This document shows, in pieces, positions 15,347-23,397 of a DNA stretch of 33,871 nucleotides. The notes under the pieces are model-generated. The model ran no database searches, was not told the origin of the DNA, and saw only the letters and a list, made by a program, of their open reading frames with translations. The position numbers and the translations under genes are program-made. The DNA comes from Moorena sp. SIO3I8 (GTDB lineage: Bacteria; Cyanobacteriota; Cyanobacteriia; Cyanobacteriales; Coleofasciculaceae), in contig NZ_JAAHHW010000074.1 of the NCBI RefSeq assembly GCF_010692325.1, positions 1-33,871 on the forward strand, given 5' to 3'. Positions within the stretch are counted from its first letter, which is position 1. Each line of letters starts with the position of its first letter.

Positions 15347-16822
15347 ATGACCCAAAACAATCGCTCCCCATGGGATGCTGGCAGATTCATACAAACCCTA
15401 AGCTACTTTGAGGTTATCCCTTTCCTGAGCTGCCTACAGCGATTATTCACAGGTCGTGCCAATAATCAAAAATCGAGCCAAGGTAAAGACAAAGATATGG
15501 GAGTAATACTGGTAGCTGGGGCAACTGGCGGTGTAGGTAAGCGAGTGGTTCGCCGTCTGCTTGAGCAGAATTATCCTGTACGTGCCCTAGTTATAAATGC
15601 CGAGAAAGCTAGGGAAATCCTTGGGGATAACCTGGAACTATTTGAGGCAGATATCACTAATCCAGACACCTTGACTCCAGCACTGTACAAGAACATTACT
15701 GCTGTAGTGTGTTGTACGGGAGCGCAGGTGCAATCCATAGAAGGAGACACCCCGAACCAGGAAAAATACGATCAGGGCATCAAGTTCTATAGGCCAGAAG
15801 TGGTCGATAGCCCTGAACTAGTGGAGTATCAGGGTATCAAGAACTTAGTACAAGCCGCAGCCGAGTCTCTCGAACCAGGCAAACAACTCCTATTTGACTT
15901 CCAAAACCCTTCCGATGACTTACAAGAAACCTGGGGTGCTGTGGATGATGTAGTAATGGGTGGTGTCAGCGAGAGTTCAATTCGCCTCATCGACAAGGCT
16001 GCCCTGTTTACTGGCAATGTCTCAACGGCAAATTCTGGGGGCTTTGTGTCAGTACGCACCCGCAATCTCCCAACTCCCCTCAACTTAGCTGAGTACGAAG
16101 GACTAGAACTGCGAGTTAAAGGGGATGGTCAACGGTATAAATTTATATTGCGTAATGAATCGAAATGGGATGGAATTGCCTACTGCTATTCCTTCGACAC
16201 CCAGAAAGATCAGTGGATGAATGTTTCGATTCCCTTTGCTGATTTGATTCCGGTATTTCGAGCCAAAACCTTGAAAGATGCTGCTCCCTTCAACCCCAGT
16301 CGCATCTGTGCTATACAGCTAATGCTGAGTAAATTTGAATATGATGGCGCGCTCAACCCAAAATTTGCTCCAGGTTCTTTTGTCCTACAGCTGGAAACTA
16401 TTAAAGCCTATGGGGGTATCACCAAGCCCCAATTCATTATGATTAGCTCAGCCGGGGTAACTCGTCCAGGTCGTCCAGGAATTAACCTCGAGGAAGAACC
16501 ACCAGCGGTACGAATGAACGACCAACTGGGGGGAATTCTAACCTGGAAACTCCGGGGAGAAGAAGCAGTTCGCGACAGTGGTGTTTCCTATACCATCATC
16601 AGACCTTGTGCTTTGACAGAAGAGCCGGGAGGTCAAGCCTTAGTGTTTGCTCAAGGAGACAATATCCGAGGTAAAGTAAGTCGGGAAGATATTGCTGAAC
16701 TTTGTGTTCAGGTACTAGAGCAACCCAAGGCTTGTAATGTCACCTTTGAAGTCAAAGAAGCAACTGATGGTTTGCGAGACTGGCAAACTCTCTTTTGCGA
16801 TATCAATACCGACAGCAATTAA
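15347..16822 (+). CDS. Atypical SDR with inserted CIA30 domain (HCF173-like)
   Basis: 491 residues. An N-terminal extension (1-50) is followed by the NAD(P)-binding Rossmann start MGVILVAGATGGVGKRVV (GATGGVG 58-64). A CIA30 (complex I intermediate-associated protein 30) domain is inserted at about 181-355 (LLFDF ... VMGGVSES ... YDGALN ...), after which the SDR fold resumes (IMISSAGVTRPGRPG, SYTIIRPCALTEEPGG). This arrangement is that of plant HCF173, which is needed for psbA translation, and its cyanobacterial relatives. Role in photosystem biogenesis or RNA binding is inferred from that family. The SDR catalytic YxxxK is not evident, as usual for atypical SDRs. The ATG at 15347 follows GAGGCG at a plausible distance. 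Confidence 0.9.
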   Translation: MTQNNRSPWDAGRFIQTLSYFEVIPFLSCLQRLFTGRANNQKSSQGKDKDMGVILVAGATGGVGKRVVRRLLEQNYPVRALVINAEKAREILGDNLELFEADITNPDTLTPALYKNITAVVCCTGAQVQSIEGDTPNQEKYDQGIKFYRPEVVDSPELVEYQGIKNLVQAAAESLEPGKQLLFDFQNPSDDLQETWGAVDDVVMGGVSESSIRLIDKAALFTGNVSTANSGGFVSVRTRNLPTPLNLAEYEGLELRVKGDGQRYKFILRNESKWDGIAYCYSFDTQKDQWMNVSIPFADLIPVFRAKTLKDAAPFNPSRICAIQLMLSKFEYDGALNPKFAPGSFVLQLETIKAYGGITKPQFIMISSAGVTRPGRPGINLEEEPPAVRMNDQLGGILTWKLRGEEAVRDSGVSYTIIRPCALTEEPGGQALVFAQGDNIRGKVSREDIAELCVQVLEQPKACNVTFEVKEATDGLRDWQTLFCDINTDSN

Positions 16823-16837
16823 GTATAAGGAAATTCG

Positions 16838-16870
16838 AATTGAGAATTAAGAATTAAGAATTAAGAATTA
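16838..16870 (+). repeat. Heptamer run (GAATTAA)
   Basis: About four GAATTAA units between the convergent SDR-CIA30 and sigF genes. A related run (AGAATTA/AGAATGA/AGAATGC) lies at 13832-13862, behind the SGNH gene. Confidence 0.8.
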
Positions 16871-16877
16871 ATTCTTC

Positions 16878-17660
16878 CTAACTTGCCAGACGCTCCGATG
16901 CTTGAGATTTCATCAGGGTAACCAACTCTTGAAGTCCTCTTTTGACATGCCGCGTCACTGTCATCGGACTCACTCCAATTCGTTTAGCTGCCTCCTTGCG
17001 GGGGAGTTCTCGTAAGAAAACAAACTCTATAGCTGCCTGAGTTTTATCTTCTAGCTGACTCAAGGCACCGTGGAGCTGTTGTCGGTCTTCTTCCCAATAG
17101 TGTAAATTTTCTTCATAGTAATCCGGTAGAGTCTCTCCTAAAGTCATGGGTTGATCGACCTTCTGAGAAACCGTGGCATCCAAACTTAAAGGCAAACGAT
17201 TTTGAACTGCCAACTTACTTTCCTGCCACTCTTGCAGTGATACATCCAAAGCCTTAGCAATTTCTTCATCTCTGGGGAAGCGTCCCAAGTTAGTTGCTAA
17301 GTTTTTGCTGACTCTTTTCCCTGCCTGCTGCAGTTCCTGCCATCGGCGAGGAATCTTGACCAGAGAACCCCTGTCGCGCAAGAAATGTAGCATCTCACCG
17401 CGAATGTAAGGCACTGCTAAGGAACTGAATGCACAACCTTGATGGGGGTCGAACCGCTCAATAGCACGAATCAAGCCGATGTAACCCATTTGCTCGAGGT
17501 CTTCATAAGGTTCAGCACACTTCTGGCTGACTATATGAGCAATCTTCCTCACTAACCCAGCATTTAATCTTACTATCTGATTGCGAAGTTGAATTGATGG
17601 ATTTCGGTAGTACGCAATCAGAAGTTCCATTCCTTGAAAACCAACAGACCCAATAGCCAT
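16878..17660 (-). CDS. sigF: RNA polymerase sigma factor SigF (group 3)
   Basis: About 260 residues from the ATG at 17660; an in-frame TTG two codons earlier is less likely. Regions 2.1-2.4 are present (EDLEQMGYIGLIRAIERFDP, then FSSLAVPYIRGEMLHFLRDRG). Region 3 starts at KIPRRWQELQQ with FPRDEEIAKALDVS. Region 4 has the promoter -35 recognition helix (ELPRKEAAKRIGVSPMTVTRHVKRGLQEL). It belongs to the SigB/SigF/SigG-like group. In cyanobacteria SigF is linked to pilus/motility and cell-surface genes (known from model strains, not shown here). No anti-sigma gene is adjacent. Confidence 0.92.
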   Translation of the reverse strand: MAIGSVGFQGMELLIAYYRNPSIQLRNQIVRLNAGLVRKIAHIVSQKCAEPYEDLEQMGYIGLIRAIERFDPHQGCAFSSLAVPYIRGEMLHFLRDRGSLVKIPRRWQELQQAGKRVSKNLATNLGRFPRDEEIAKALDVSLQEWQESKLAVQNRLPLSLDATVSQKVDQPMTLGETLPDYYEENLHYWEEDRQQLHGALSQLEDKTQAAIEFVFLRELPRKEAAKRIGVSPMTVTRHVKRGLQELVTLMKSQASERLAS

Positions 17661-17898
17661 TCTCAAAATATCCCAGAAGTGGAAACCTATTTACGACACG
17701 AGGCTTAGCCTAAGCAATTAATCTTCTTCAACTCATTGTCTGTAGAGATTATCTTTGCTACTATGGTCTTTTTACTGAAAAAACAAACTACCGTTTTTGT
17801 TTTCTCTGTACAATCACGCAAATTTAAACGCCAAGGCCAAGATAGTGATAAATTCCTATACCGTCTTCAATTTGGTATAATATATAACCTAATGACGC

Positions 17899-17948
17899 GC
17901 AAGTGGCAACTAGCAAAAAGTGGCAACTAGCAAAAAGTGGCAACTAGT
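17899..17948 (+). repeat. Tandem repeat of GTGGCAACTAGCAAAAA (17 bp)
   Basis: Three near-identical units in the long spacer (17667-18620) between sigF and the Bax-inhibitor-like gene. That spacer has no convincing gene and is almost wholly repetitive. Confidence 0.85.
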
Positions 17949-17987
17949 ACTCTGTCAATTTAGTTTTGAGGGTTAGGGCAAGGTTAA

Positions 17988-18060
17988 TGGTATTAGATAT
18001 TAGGTATTAGATATTAGGTATTAGGTGTTAGGTATTAGGTGTTAGGTATTAGGTGTTAGG
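17988..18060 (+). repeat. Heptamer array (TTAGGTA/TTAGGTG/TTAGATA)
   Basis: About ten TTAGRTR heptamers, with variants intermixed but the 7-bp period kept. It runs directly into the GGTAAGCATTCAGC end of the next element. A short second run (TTAGGTATTAGGTATT) lies just beyond that element's right end, near 18450. Confidence 0.88.
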
Positions 18061-18445
18061 TAAGCATTCAGCTATCAGCTATCAGCTATCAGCTATCAGC
18101 TATCAGACCAATTAAAGTAGGGTGGGCAAAGTAGTATAATCTCGAATACTCAAAACAAGCAAACTGTTTTTGCCCACCCTACAAGCTATCAGACCAATTA
18201 AAGTAGGGTGGGCAAAGTAGTATAATCTCGAATACTCAAAAGAACCAAACTGTTTTTGCCCACCCGACAAGCTGCTATCAGCACCTCAAGTATCAGCCAT
18301 TCGCGTAGCGTGGCCAAGGCTGACGGCTGACCGCTGACCGCTGACCGCTGACGGCTGAATGCTTACGCTATCTTTGAATAAAATAAGCACCTCAAGTAGC
18401 GTGAGCTTTTACCTCACGGCTGACCGCTGACGGCTGAATGCTTAC
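18059..18445. mobile_element. Heptamer-bearing inverted-repeat element, copy 2 (composite)
   Basis: The left end is GGTAAGCATTCAGC (18059-18072); right ends are GCTGAATGCTTAC at 18354-18366 and again at 18433-18445. Contents: AGCTATC heptamers (18069-18106), two tandem 86-bp modules each with inverted arms GTAGGGTGGGCAAA/TTTGCCCACCCTAC (from 18117 and 18203), the core AAGCACCTCAAGTAGC (18384-18400), and TGACCGC heptamers (18322-18356 and near 18421). It is flanked on both sides by TTAGGTA heptamers. Confidence 0.65.
18117..18268. repeat. Two tandem 86-bp hairpin modules
   Basis: Each module carries AGTAGGGTGGGCAAA, then TATAATCTCGAATACTCAAAA, then TTTTTGCCCACCC. The arms pair perfectly in copy 1, while copy 2 has one change (CCCGAC for CCCTAC). 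The inverted GTAGGGTGGGCAAA arms look like MITE ends. Confidence 0.85.
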
Positions 18446-18620
18446 GCTGTTAGGTATTAGGTATTCGGAAAAAGTATAGTTTACCCCTCAATTAAATTTG
18501 GACGGAGTACTAGGCAAGTCGGTTTTCCGTCCTGCCACAAGATTGCGGATATGGTTCAAAATAGGAGTAGTTATCAATCAATCCTGATACTTTATCCAGA
18601 AAATTCTTGACTAAAATCTC

Positions 18621-19349
18621 ATGAGTAGTACCAGTAACTTTCGTCAAGCAATTCGTGAATCTCAAGGTCGAGCCCTAGTTGGTCCGAATGTTATTGCTAA
18701 CGCCCTGCCCTTCCTGGGTGGTGGACTAGTCTTAACTGCACTAGGTGTCTATGGTGGTCTGGGAGTGATTTCAAGCAACCCAGGGCTATTTATGACCACC
18801 ATCTGGCTTGCCCTAATTGCCGAACTTATTCTTTTCTTCGTTGCCCGTGGTGTGGCTGAGAACGGAAACAACACTGTAGCTTTGCCTCTTCTAGCTACTT
18901 ACAGTCTCTTGTCCGGCTACACCCTCAGTGGCTTAATATTCGTTGCCCTAGGAACAGGGGGTGTGGGCATGCAAGGCATTGCCATTGCTGCCTTTGGCTG
19001 TGGTGTTGCCTTTATGGCTGGCCGTCAAATTGGCTCTAATCTCTCAGAGGAAGATGGCTTTGCTTTAGCCAAAACCGTCCAGATGGGTATGATTGCCTTG
19101 CTGGTGGTCTTGGTGGCTCAGCTAGTTTTATCCTTCTTTGGTGTATACACACCCAGCTTTCTAGAAATTGCTATCTCTGGCATCGGTGTGGTTATTTTTG
19201 CGGGTGCGGCTGTAGTGGATTTCTTCATCCTGCCTCGCGCCTATCGTGATGACCAGTATCTACCTGCTGCCCTGTCAATGTACTTGACCTATATTAACTT
19301 GTTCGTGTTCATTTTGCGGCTGCTGATTGCTCTTAATGGTCGCGACTAA
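18621..19349 (+). CDS. Bax inhibitor-1/YccA-like integral membrane protein
   Basis: 242 residues with about seven hydrophobic segments (about 27-48, 57-76, 87-108, 117-133, 152-173, 178-200, 216-238), typical of the Bax inhibitor-1 (UPF0005) family. Family-like features are the N-terminal cytosolic helix, the small-residue-rich helices and the late acidic residue in AAVVDFFILPRAY. Members are pH-sensitive membrane channels/modulators of uncertain role in bacteria. The start ATG 18621 is well placed before the conserved N-terminus. It is a monocistronic unit closed by the terminator at 19374. Confidence 0.85.
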   Translation: MSSTSNFRQAIRESQGRALVGPNVIANALPFLGGGLVLTALGVYGGLGVISSNPGLFMTTIWLALIAELILFFVARGVAENGNNTVALPLLATYSLLSGYTLSGLIFVALGTGGVGMQGIAIAAFGCGVAFMAGRQIGSNLSEEDGFALAKTVQMGMIALLVVLVAQLVLSFFGVYTPSFLEIAISGIGVVIFAGAAVVDFFILPRAYRDDQYLPAALSMYLTYINLFVFILRLLIALNGRD

Positions 19350-19373
19350 GACAGTGCTAGACGATAGAACCTG

Positions 19374-19407
19374 ATCGGGGACGGTAATGCTGTACCCCGA
19401 TTTTTTT
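19374..19407 (+). terminator. Rho-independent terminator
   Basis: Arms ATCGGGG (19374-19380) and CCCCGAT (19395-19401) are followed by seven T, 25 bp after the stop of the Bax-inhibitor-like gene. Confidence 0.9.
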
Positions 19408-19525
19408 CTATACACCTATTAAATAGGAAAAAAACCCTGAAACTCTTTTACCTTCTGCCTTCTGCCTTGCTGCTGTGCAATTTAAATGCACAACAGCTTA
19501 GACGTCATATAGAAGCCATAAACCC

Positions 19526-19617
19526 GAACAGAGGCTGAAATACAGCATCATGGCCAGTAAATTTGATTTGTGCCCCTATTGCTGCCTACAGGCCAGCAAT
19601 AGGGGCAAGTCCTGTTC
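19526..19617 (+). ncRNA. Candidate structured RNA (low certainty)
   Basis: A 14-bp perfect stem TGCCCCTATTGCTG (19571-19584) / CAGCAATAGGGGCA (19594-19607) closes a 9-nt loop. It is enclosed by a second pairing GAACAG (19526-19531) / CTGTTC (19612-19617). No open frame covers it. It stands alone in a 1.1-kb spacer after a terminator. It could be a small RNA, a MITE, or an orphan element end. I cannot match it to a known RNA family. Confidence 0.35.
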
Positions 19618-19891
19618 TGAAGCGGTTTTGTGATAGTACGGAAATGTTGCTGAACTCCGAATCCCTAAGGAAATGGCAATATCAAAAGTGAGCGCTATTT
19701 ATGGTAAAGTTTATGATAAAGTTTGAAATCGATATGTTATAGAAAAGAAGCAAGGTATTGTGTAGTATTAAGCGTGATTATTGGAGTAAATCAAATCGAT
19801 TTTTATATCAATGAATATTGGGTTTTTATTAACAGTTTAAAAACTTATACTCGATTAATTTAAAACGTTTTGGGGGAATTTGATTCAATGT

Positions 19892-19956
19892 TCAATTACG
19901 TTTTAACATTGGGATTTGACATGGCGATCGCATCGAGTAAATTATCCTTAGACTAT
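19892..19956 (+). repeat. Direct repeat of prfB upstream region, copy A
   Basis: CAATTACGTTTTAACATTGG, then ATTTGACATGGCGATCGCATCG and a tail with GACTAT match 20332-20408 with small changes. The two copies flank the inverted-repeat element 19967-20331. Confidence 0.75.
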
Positions 19957-19966
19957 GTCCAATTCC

Positions 19967-20331
19967 GGTAAGCATTCAGCCTACCGCTGTCAGCTATCAT
20001 GCTTAAAATCAACCCAGCGTAGCGTGCGCCCTTCGCGTAGCGTGCGCCAATGGGCAATGCGCAAAGGGGAGAATTTAAAGGTGCGCTTGACCCATTAAGA
20101 ATTAAATTCGCTCAAGGTGCGCACCTAATAGTTCGAGATTAATGAGAATTGAAAGTCTGGGGATTTGCCCATCAGCCAAAGACTATGAATCCCTAGCAGC
20201 TTTCCGTAACTCAGCATTATTCCAATGCTTACCTGTTTGATTCAAAAGCTGTTCGCAAAGCGTGGCCATAGCCCATAAGCACCTCAAGTAGCACCATCTG
20301 TAGCGCATAGGCTGATAGCTGAATGCTTACC
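19967..20331. mobile_element. Heptamer-family inverted-repeat element, copy 3
   Basis: Perfect 14-bp inverted ends GGTAAGCATTCAGC (19967-19980) and GCTGAATGCTTACC (20318-20331). It contains the family core AAGCACCTCAAGTAGC (20277-20292), tandem TTCGCGTAGCGTGCGCC-type text near 20030, and a degenerate AGCTATC stretch near the left end. No gene. It lies between two direct copies of the sequence upstream of prfB, which suggests insertion with, or into, a duplication. Confidence 0.65.
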
Positions 20332-20408
20332 AATTACGTTTGGACATTGGAATTTTACCAGGAGATTTGACATGGCGATCGCATCGGGGTAATTATCGGT
20401 AGACTATA
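20332..20408 (+). repeat. Direct repeat of prfB upstream region, copy B
   Basis: Counterpart of 19892-19956. It has a 12-13 bp insertion (near ATTTTACCAGGAG) relative to copy A and keeps GATTTGACATGGCGATCGC. It ends just before the prfB promoter, which itself is not duplicated. Confidence 0.75.
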
Positions 20409-20422
20409 GTTAAAATGTAAAA

Positions 20423-20451
20423 TTAACAATATACCCTGGTGGTGTTATAAT
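20423..20451 (+). promoter_or_regulatory. Sigma-70 type promoter of prfB
   Basis: TTAACA (20423-20428), 17-bp spacer, TATAAT (20446-20451). The expected transcript start near 20458 leaves a leader of about 18 nt before the ATG at 20476. Confidence 0.7.
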
Positions 20452-20475
20452 AGTTTTGTAAAGGATTGAAGCATT

Positions 20476-21586
20476 ATGGAAACCTTAGAGCAGAAACGGG
20501 CAGTCGAAATCTTGTCGGAGCGCCTGGGTAAAACCCAGGACTATCTTTGACATTGCTGCTGTGAAAGCCAAAATCCAAGATTTAGAGCAGCTGGCAGCTC
20601 AACCGGATTTTTGGGATGACCAAAACTTTGCTCAACAAACCCTTCAACAACTCAACGACCTAAAATCTAACCTCCAACGGTATAAACAGTGGCAATCTAG
20701 TTTAGAAGACACTAAAGCGATCTTGGAGTTGCTAGAACTAGAAACCGATGACGCACTGCTTGCAGAAGCTCAAACCAACTTGACTCAGCTGAATAAAGAA
20801 CTGGATCGCTGGGAGTTGGAACAGCTGTTATCTGGTACCTACGACGCTAAAGGTGCTGTCCTCACCATCAATGCGGGGGCTGGTGGAACTGATGCCCAAG
20901 ATTGGGCTGACCTATTACTTCGCATGTACACCCGTTGGGCAGAGAACCATGGTTATAAAGTCCACCTAGCAGAACTTTCCCCAGGAGATGAAGCTGGAAT
21001 TAAGTCTGCCACTCTGGAAATTGACGGACTCCGCGCCTATGGTTACCTGAAAGCCGAGAAAGGTACTCATCGACTGGTTAGGATTTCCCCGTTTAATGCT
21101 AACGGTAAGCGACAGACTAGTTTTGCTGGAGTAGAAGTGATGCCTGCGGTGGATAATACCGTTGAGCTGGAAATCCCCGAGAAGGATTTAGAAATTACCA
21201 CCTCCCGTGCTGGTGGTAAGGGAGGGCAAAACGTCAATAAGGTAGAAACTGCAGTGCGGATTGTCCATATTCCTACCGGCCTGGCTGTGCGCTGTACTCA
21301 GGAGCGTTCTCAATTGCAAAACAAAGAAAAAGCCTTAGTACTGCTGAAAGCTAAGTTGCTGGTGATTGCTGAGGAGCAACGAGCTCAAGAAATTGCCGAA
21401 ATTCGAGGGGACATGGTGGAAGCGGCTTGGGGAAACCAAATTCGAAATTATGTGTTTCATCCTTACCAGATGGTGAAAGACCTGCGCACTAGTGTGGAAA
21501 CTACAGCAGTTAATGATGTCCTTGATGGTAATATTGACTTATTCATTGAAGCCTATCTCCGTCAAGAAAATCAGTTAACTAACTAA
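20476..21586 (+). CDS. prfB: Peptide chain release factor 2, with programmed +1 frameshift
   Basis: The ATG at 20476 opens a 24-codon frame ending at CTT-TGA (20545-20550). A +1 shift continues at GAC (20549) for a total of about 369 residues, normal for RF2. The body has the RF2 tripeptide anticodon SPF (about 204-206) that reads UGA/UAA, and the GGQ hydrolysis motif (about 249-251, in [15 protein letters not shown]). The N-terminal helices (coiled coil) are mostly encoded after the shift. RF2 terminates translation at its own in-frame UGA; when scarce, ribosomes shift and make more, a well-known autoregulation. It heads a row of housekeeping genes (DUF3285-like gene, ybeY, dgkA). Confidence 0.97.
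20536..20551 (+). promoter_or_regulatory. RF2 recoding site (CTT TGA C)
   Basis: CAGGACTATCTTTGAC: the slippery CTT and in-frame TGA followed by C are identical to the classical site. An AGGA element a few bases upstream serves as the internal Shine-Dalgarno-like stimulator, weaker than the AGGGGG of enterobacteria. Confidence 0.92.
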
Positions 21587-21833
21587 TAAGTAATGATTGG
21601 TAATTAGTGATTTCAAAGTTGCTTGATTATTACTCATCAATATCAATAGTAAGTGGTCAAGTTTCAAGTAAGCAGGACTCAGGCAAAATTCGGCAACAAA
21701 CGCGCCTTTCTGTAGGGTGTGTTAATAAGGAACCCTACACATAGATTTTCTGGGTAAGTCCTGGTAAAAATTGTTAAGTCTGTTGTTACATTAAAATCAG
21801 CAAAGAAATTCTGACGTAGACTACCTGTGTTCC

Positions 21834-22049
21834 ATGAGCAACCCACCTTCACCGACCCAACAGCCAGAACAATGTCTGGATACAACTACAGCCCCAGCCG
21901 ATAGCGGTTCAAGTGAACCTAAGCCTAGTTACACCAAGTTAGCCATGCGCAATATGGTGCGTAAGGGAGGTAAATCTCTGAGACACTTTTTCCTAACCGT
22001 TTCTGGTTTATTGGCCTTACTGGTGGGTCTTGCCTACCTAACCCGTTAG
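21834..22049 (+). CDS. Small single-pass membrane protein, DUF3285-like
   Basis: 71 residues. A Pro/Ser/Thr-rich N-terminal half (1-30) is followed by the conserved-looking block SYTKLAMRNMVRKGGKSLRHF and a transmembrane helix (about 52-69) ending LAYLTR. The composition and the position between prfB and ybeY are what I recall for DUF3285 proteins of cyanobacteria. Function is unknown. The basic stretch before the helix places the N-terminus in the cytoplasm by the positive-inside rule. It has its own ATG at 21834. Confidence 0.75.
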   Translation: MSNPPSPTQQPEQCLDTTTAPADSGSSEPKPSYTKLAMRNMVRKGGKSLRHFFLTVSGLLALLVGLAYLTR

Positions 22050-22220
22050 GTAAAGAGTTTTTAAGTACATTAAACTTAGTTTTGACAGCTATATCGAATC
22101 ATAGAGCAAGAGTAAGGGAGTCCTAGTGCCAGGTTGAAGGAAGCCATGACCTAGCCCATTCGCTAGGTCATGGGATTAGGTCACTCTACTGGTAGCCAAG
22201 CCTTTTGGAGTTTTTGAGGT

Positions 22221-22748
22221 GTGAATTTTGAATTGAGTGTACAGGATTGTTTCTTTAATCGCTCCCATTCCACTGAAACCATTACTAACCAATTCAGCAG
22301 CCCAATTTCCCTCCACACTTGGGAAAGCTGGTTTCACCAATGGCTAGGAAGTCTCGAAACAGATTTACCGGAGGCGAAGAGCTACGAATTGAGTCTTCGC
22401 CTTACCGACAATAGTGAAATTCAAGCACTTAATTCCCAGTACCGAAAAAAAAATCAGCCTACAGATGTACTTGCTTTTGCAGCTTTAGAGGTAAACTCAC
22501 CTAAGTTATCACCCCAAAAGCAATTATCGGTGCCTCTATACTTGGGTGATATCGTGATTTCGGTAGATACTGCTGTTCAACAGGCTAAACAGCATAAGCA
22601 TTCTCTATCCACGGAACTAGCCTGGCTGGCAACCCATGGTTTACTTCACCTTCTAGGATGGGATCATCCGGATGAGGAAAGTCTAGTGAGAATGCTGGAT
22701 CAGCAGGAGACTCTACTTCAGAGCGTAGGTCTTTCTAATGATTCCTAG
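22221..22748 (+). CDS. ybeY: Endoribonuclease YbeY (rRNA maturation factor)
   Basis: 175 residues, starting at GTG 22221 preceded by GAGG. The metal-binding motif H-x3-H-x5-H is complete: H139, H143 and H149 in HGLLHLLGWDH. Upstream is the family signature ...NSQYRKKNQPTDVLAF... with the conserved TDVLAF. YbeY is a zinc-dependent single-strand RNase needed for 16S rRNA 3'-end processing and ribosome quality control. The N-terminus (10-35) is longer than in E. coli, as is common in cyanobacteria. It lies between the DUF3285-like gene and dgkA. Confidence 0.95.
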   Translation: MNFELSVQDCFFNRSHSTETITNQFSSPISLHTWESWFHQWLGSLETDLPEAKSYELSLRLTDNSEIQALNSQYRKKNQPTDVLAFAALEVNSPKLSPQKQLSVPLYLGDIVISVDTAVQQAKQHKHSLSTELAWLATHGLLHLLGWDHPDEESLVRMLDQQETLLQSVGLSNDS

Positions 22749-22888
22749 AAGTCTGCTGTGCTTTCCAGTATATCCCTAAAGGTTAATCCTTCTACCCCAT
22801 ATGGGAAAGATTAAGGTATACCCAAAACCTATACCTGCACCAATAAATGGTGTTACCAAAGGCCGAATCTTATTAAACTCAGTTTTTC

Positions 22889-23362
22889 GTGTCTAATACC
22901 TTGCCGATGACTCAAGAGCTATCTATACCAGTACCCCAATACTCTGACTCCAAAGTCAAACCTCACCGAGATTTGGCTTGGCGAATTGCTCCCACATTAA
23001 TGATTAGTTTCAAATATGCCTGGGCTGGGGTTCGCTATGCCTTTGTCACCCAACGTAACTTCCGCATCCATACAGCCATTGGCATTCTAGCGATTACCTT
23101 GGGCATTTTTTTACAAATACCCCTCGTAGAACTGGCTGTGATTGGACTAACCACTGGGCTAGTCATGGCTATGGAGATGTTAAATACAGCTATTGAATCG
23201 GTCGTAGATCTAACAGTTAAACAATCATACCATGAACTGGCTAAAATTGCTAAAGATTGTGCGGCTGGTGCAGTGCTGATCTCAGCGATAACTGCTATTT
23301 TTGTAGCCGGTTCCCTGCTACTGCCACCCTTAATCATTAGAATTGAGTCAGTTTTGGGCTAA
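22889..23362 (+). CDS. dgkA: Diacylglycerol/undecaprenol kinase, DgkA family
   Basis: 157 residues from GTG 22889; the ATG at 22907 is an alternative start. The soluble N-terminal tail (1-38) precedes the DgkA core: SFKYAWAGVRYAFVTQRNFRIH, membrane helices at about 59-76, 79-95 and 125-150, and the signature EMLNTAIE (96-103) with VVDL and AKDCAAGAV (121-129). It phosphorylates a membrane lipid alcohol (diacylglycerol or, in Gram-positives, undecaprenol) with ATP. Which lipid is used here is unknown. The ybeY-dgkA order is common in cyanobacteria. Confidence 0.93.
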   Translation: MSNTLPMTQELSIPVPQYSDSKVKPHRDLAWRIAPTLMISFKYAWAGVRYAFVTQRNFRIHTAIGILAITLGIFLQIPLVELAVIGLTTGLVMAMEMLNTAIESVVDLTVKQSYHELAKIAKDCAAGAVLISAITAIFVAGSLLLPPLIIRIESVLG

Positions 23363-23397
23363 ACACCCGATTAGACTTAGGATGTGCGACTATTACG

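Noticed and set aside
17736-17930. 64-codon open frame after sigF
   Set aside because: Runs into the 17-bp tandem repeat, has no ribosome site, and low-complexity translation.
19501-19640. 6S RNA, SRP RNA or tmRNA
   Set aside because: No match to their conserved parts; kept only as an unclassified structured-RNA candidate.
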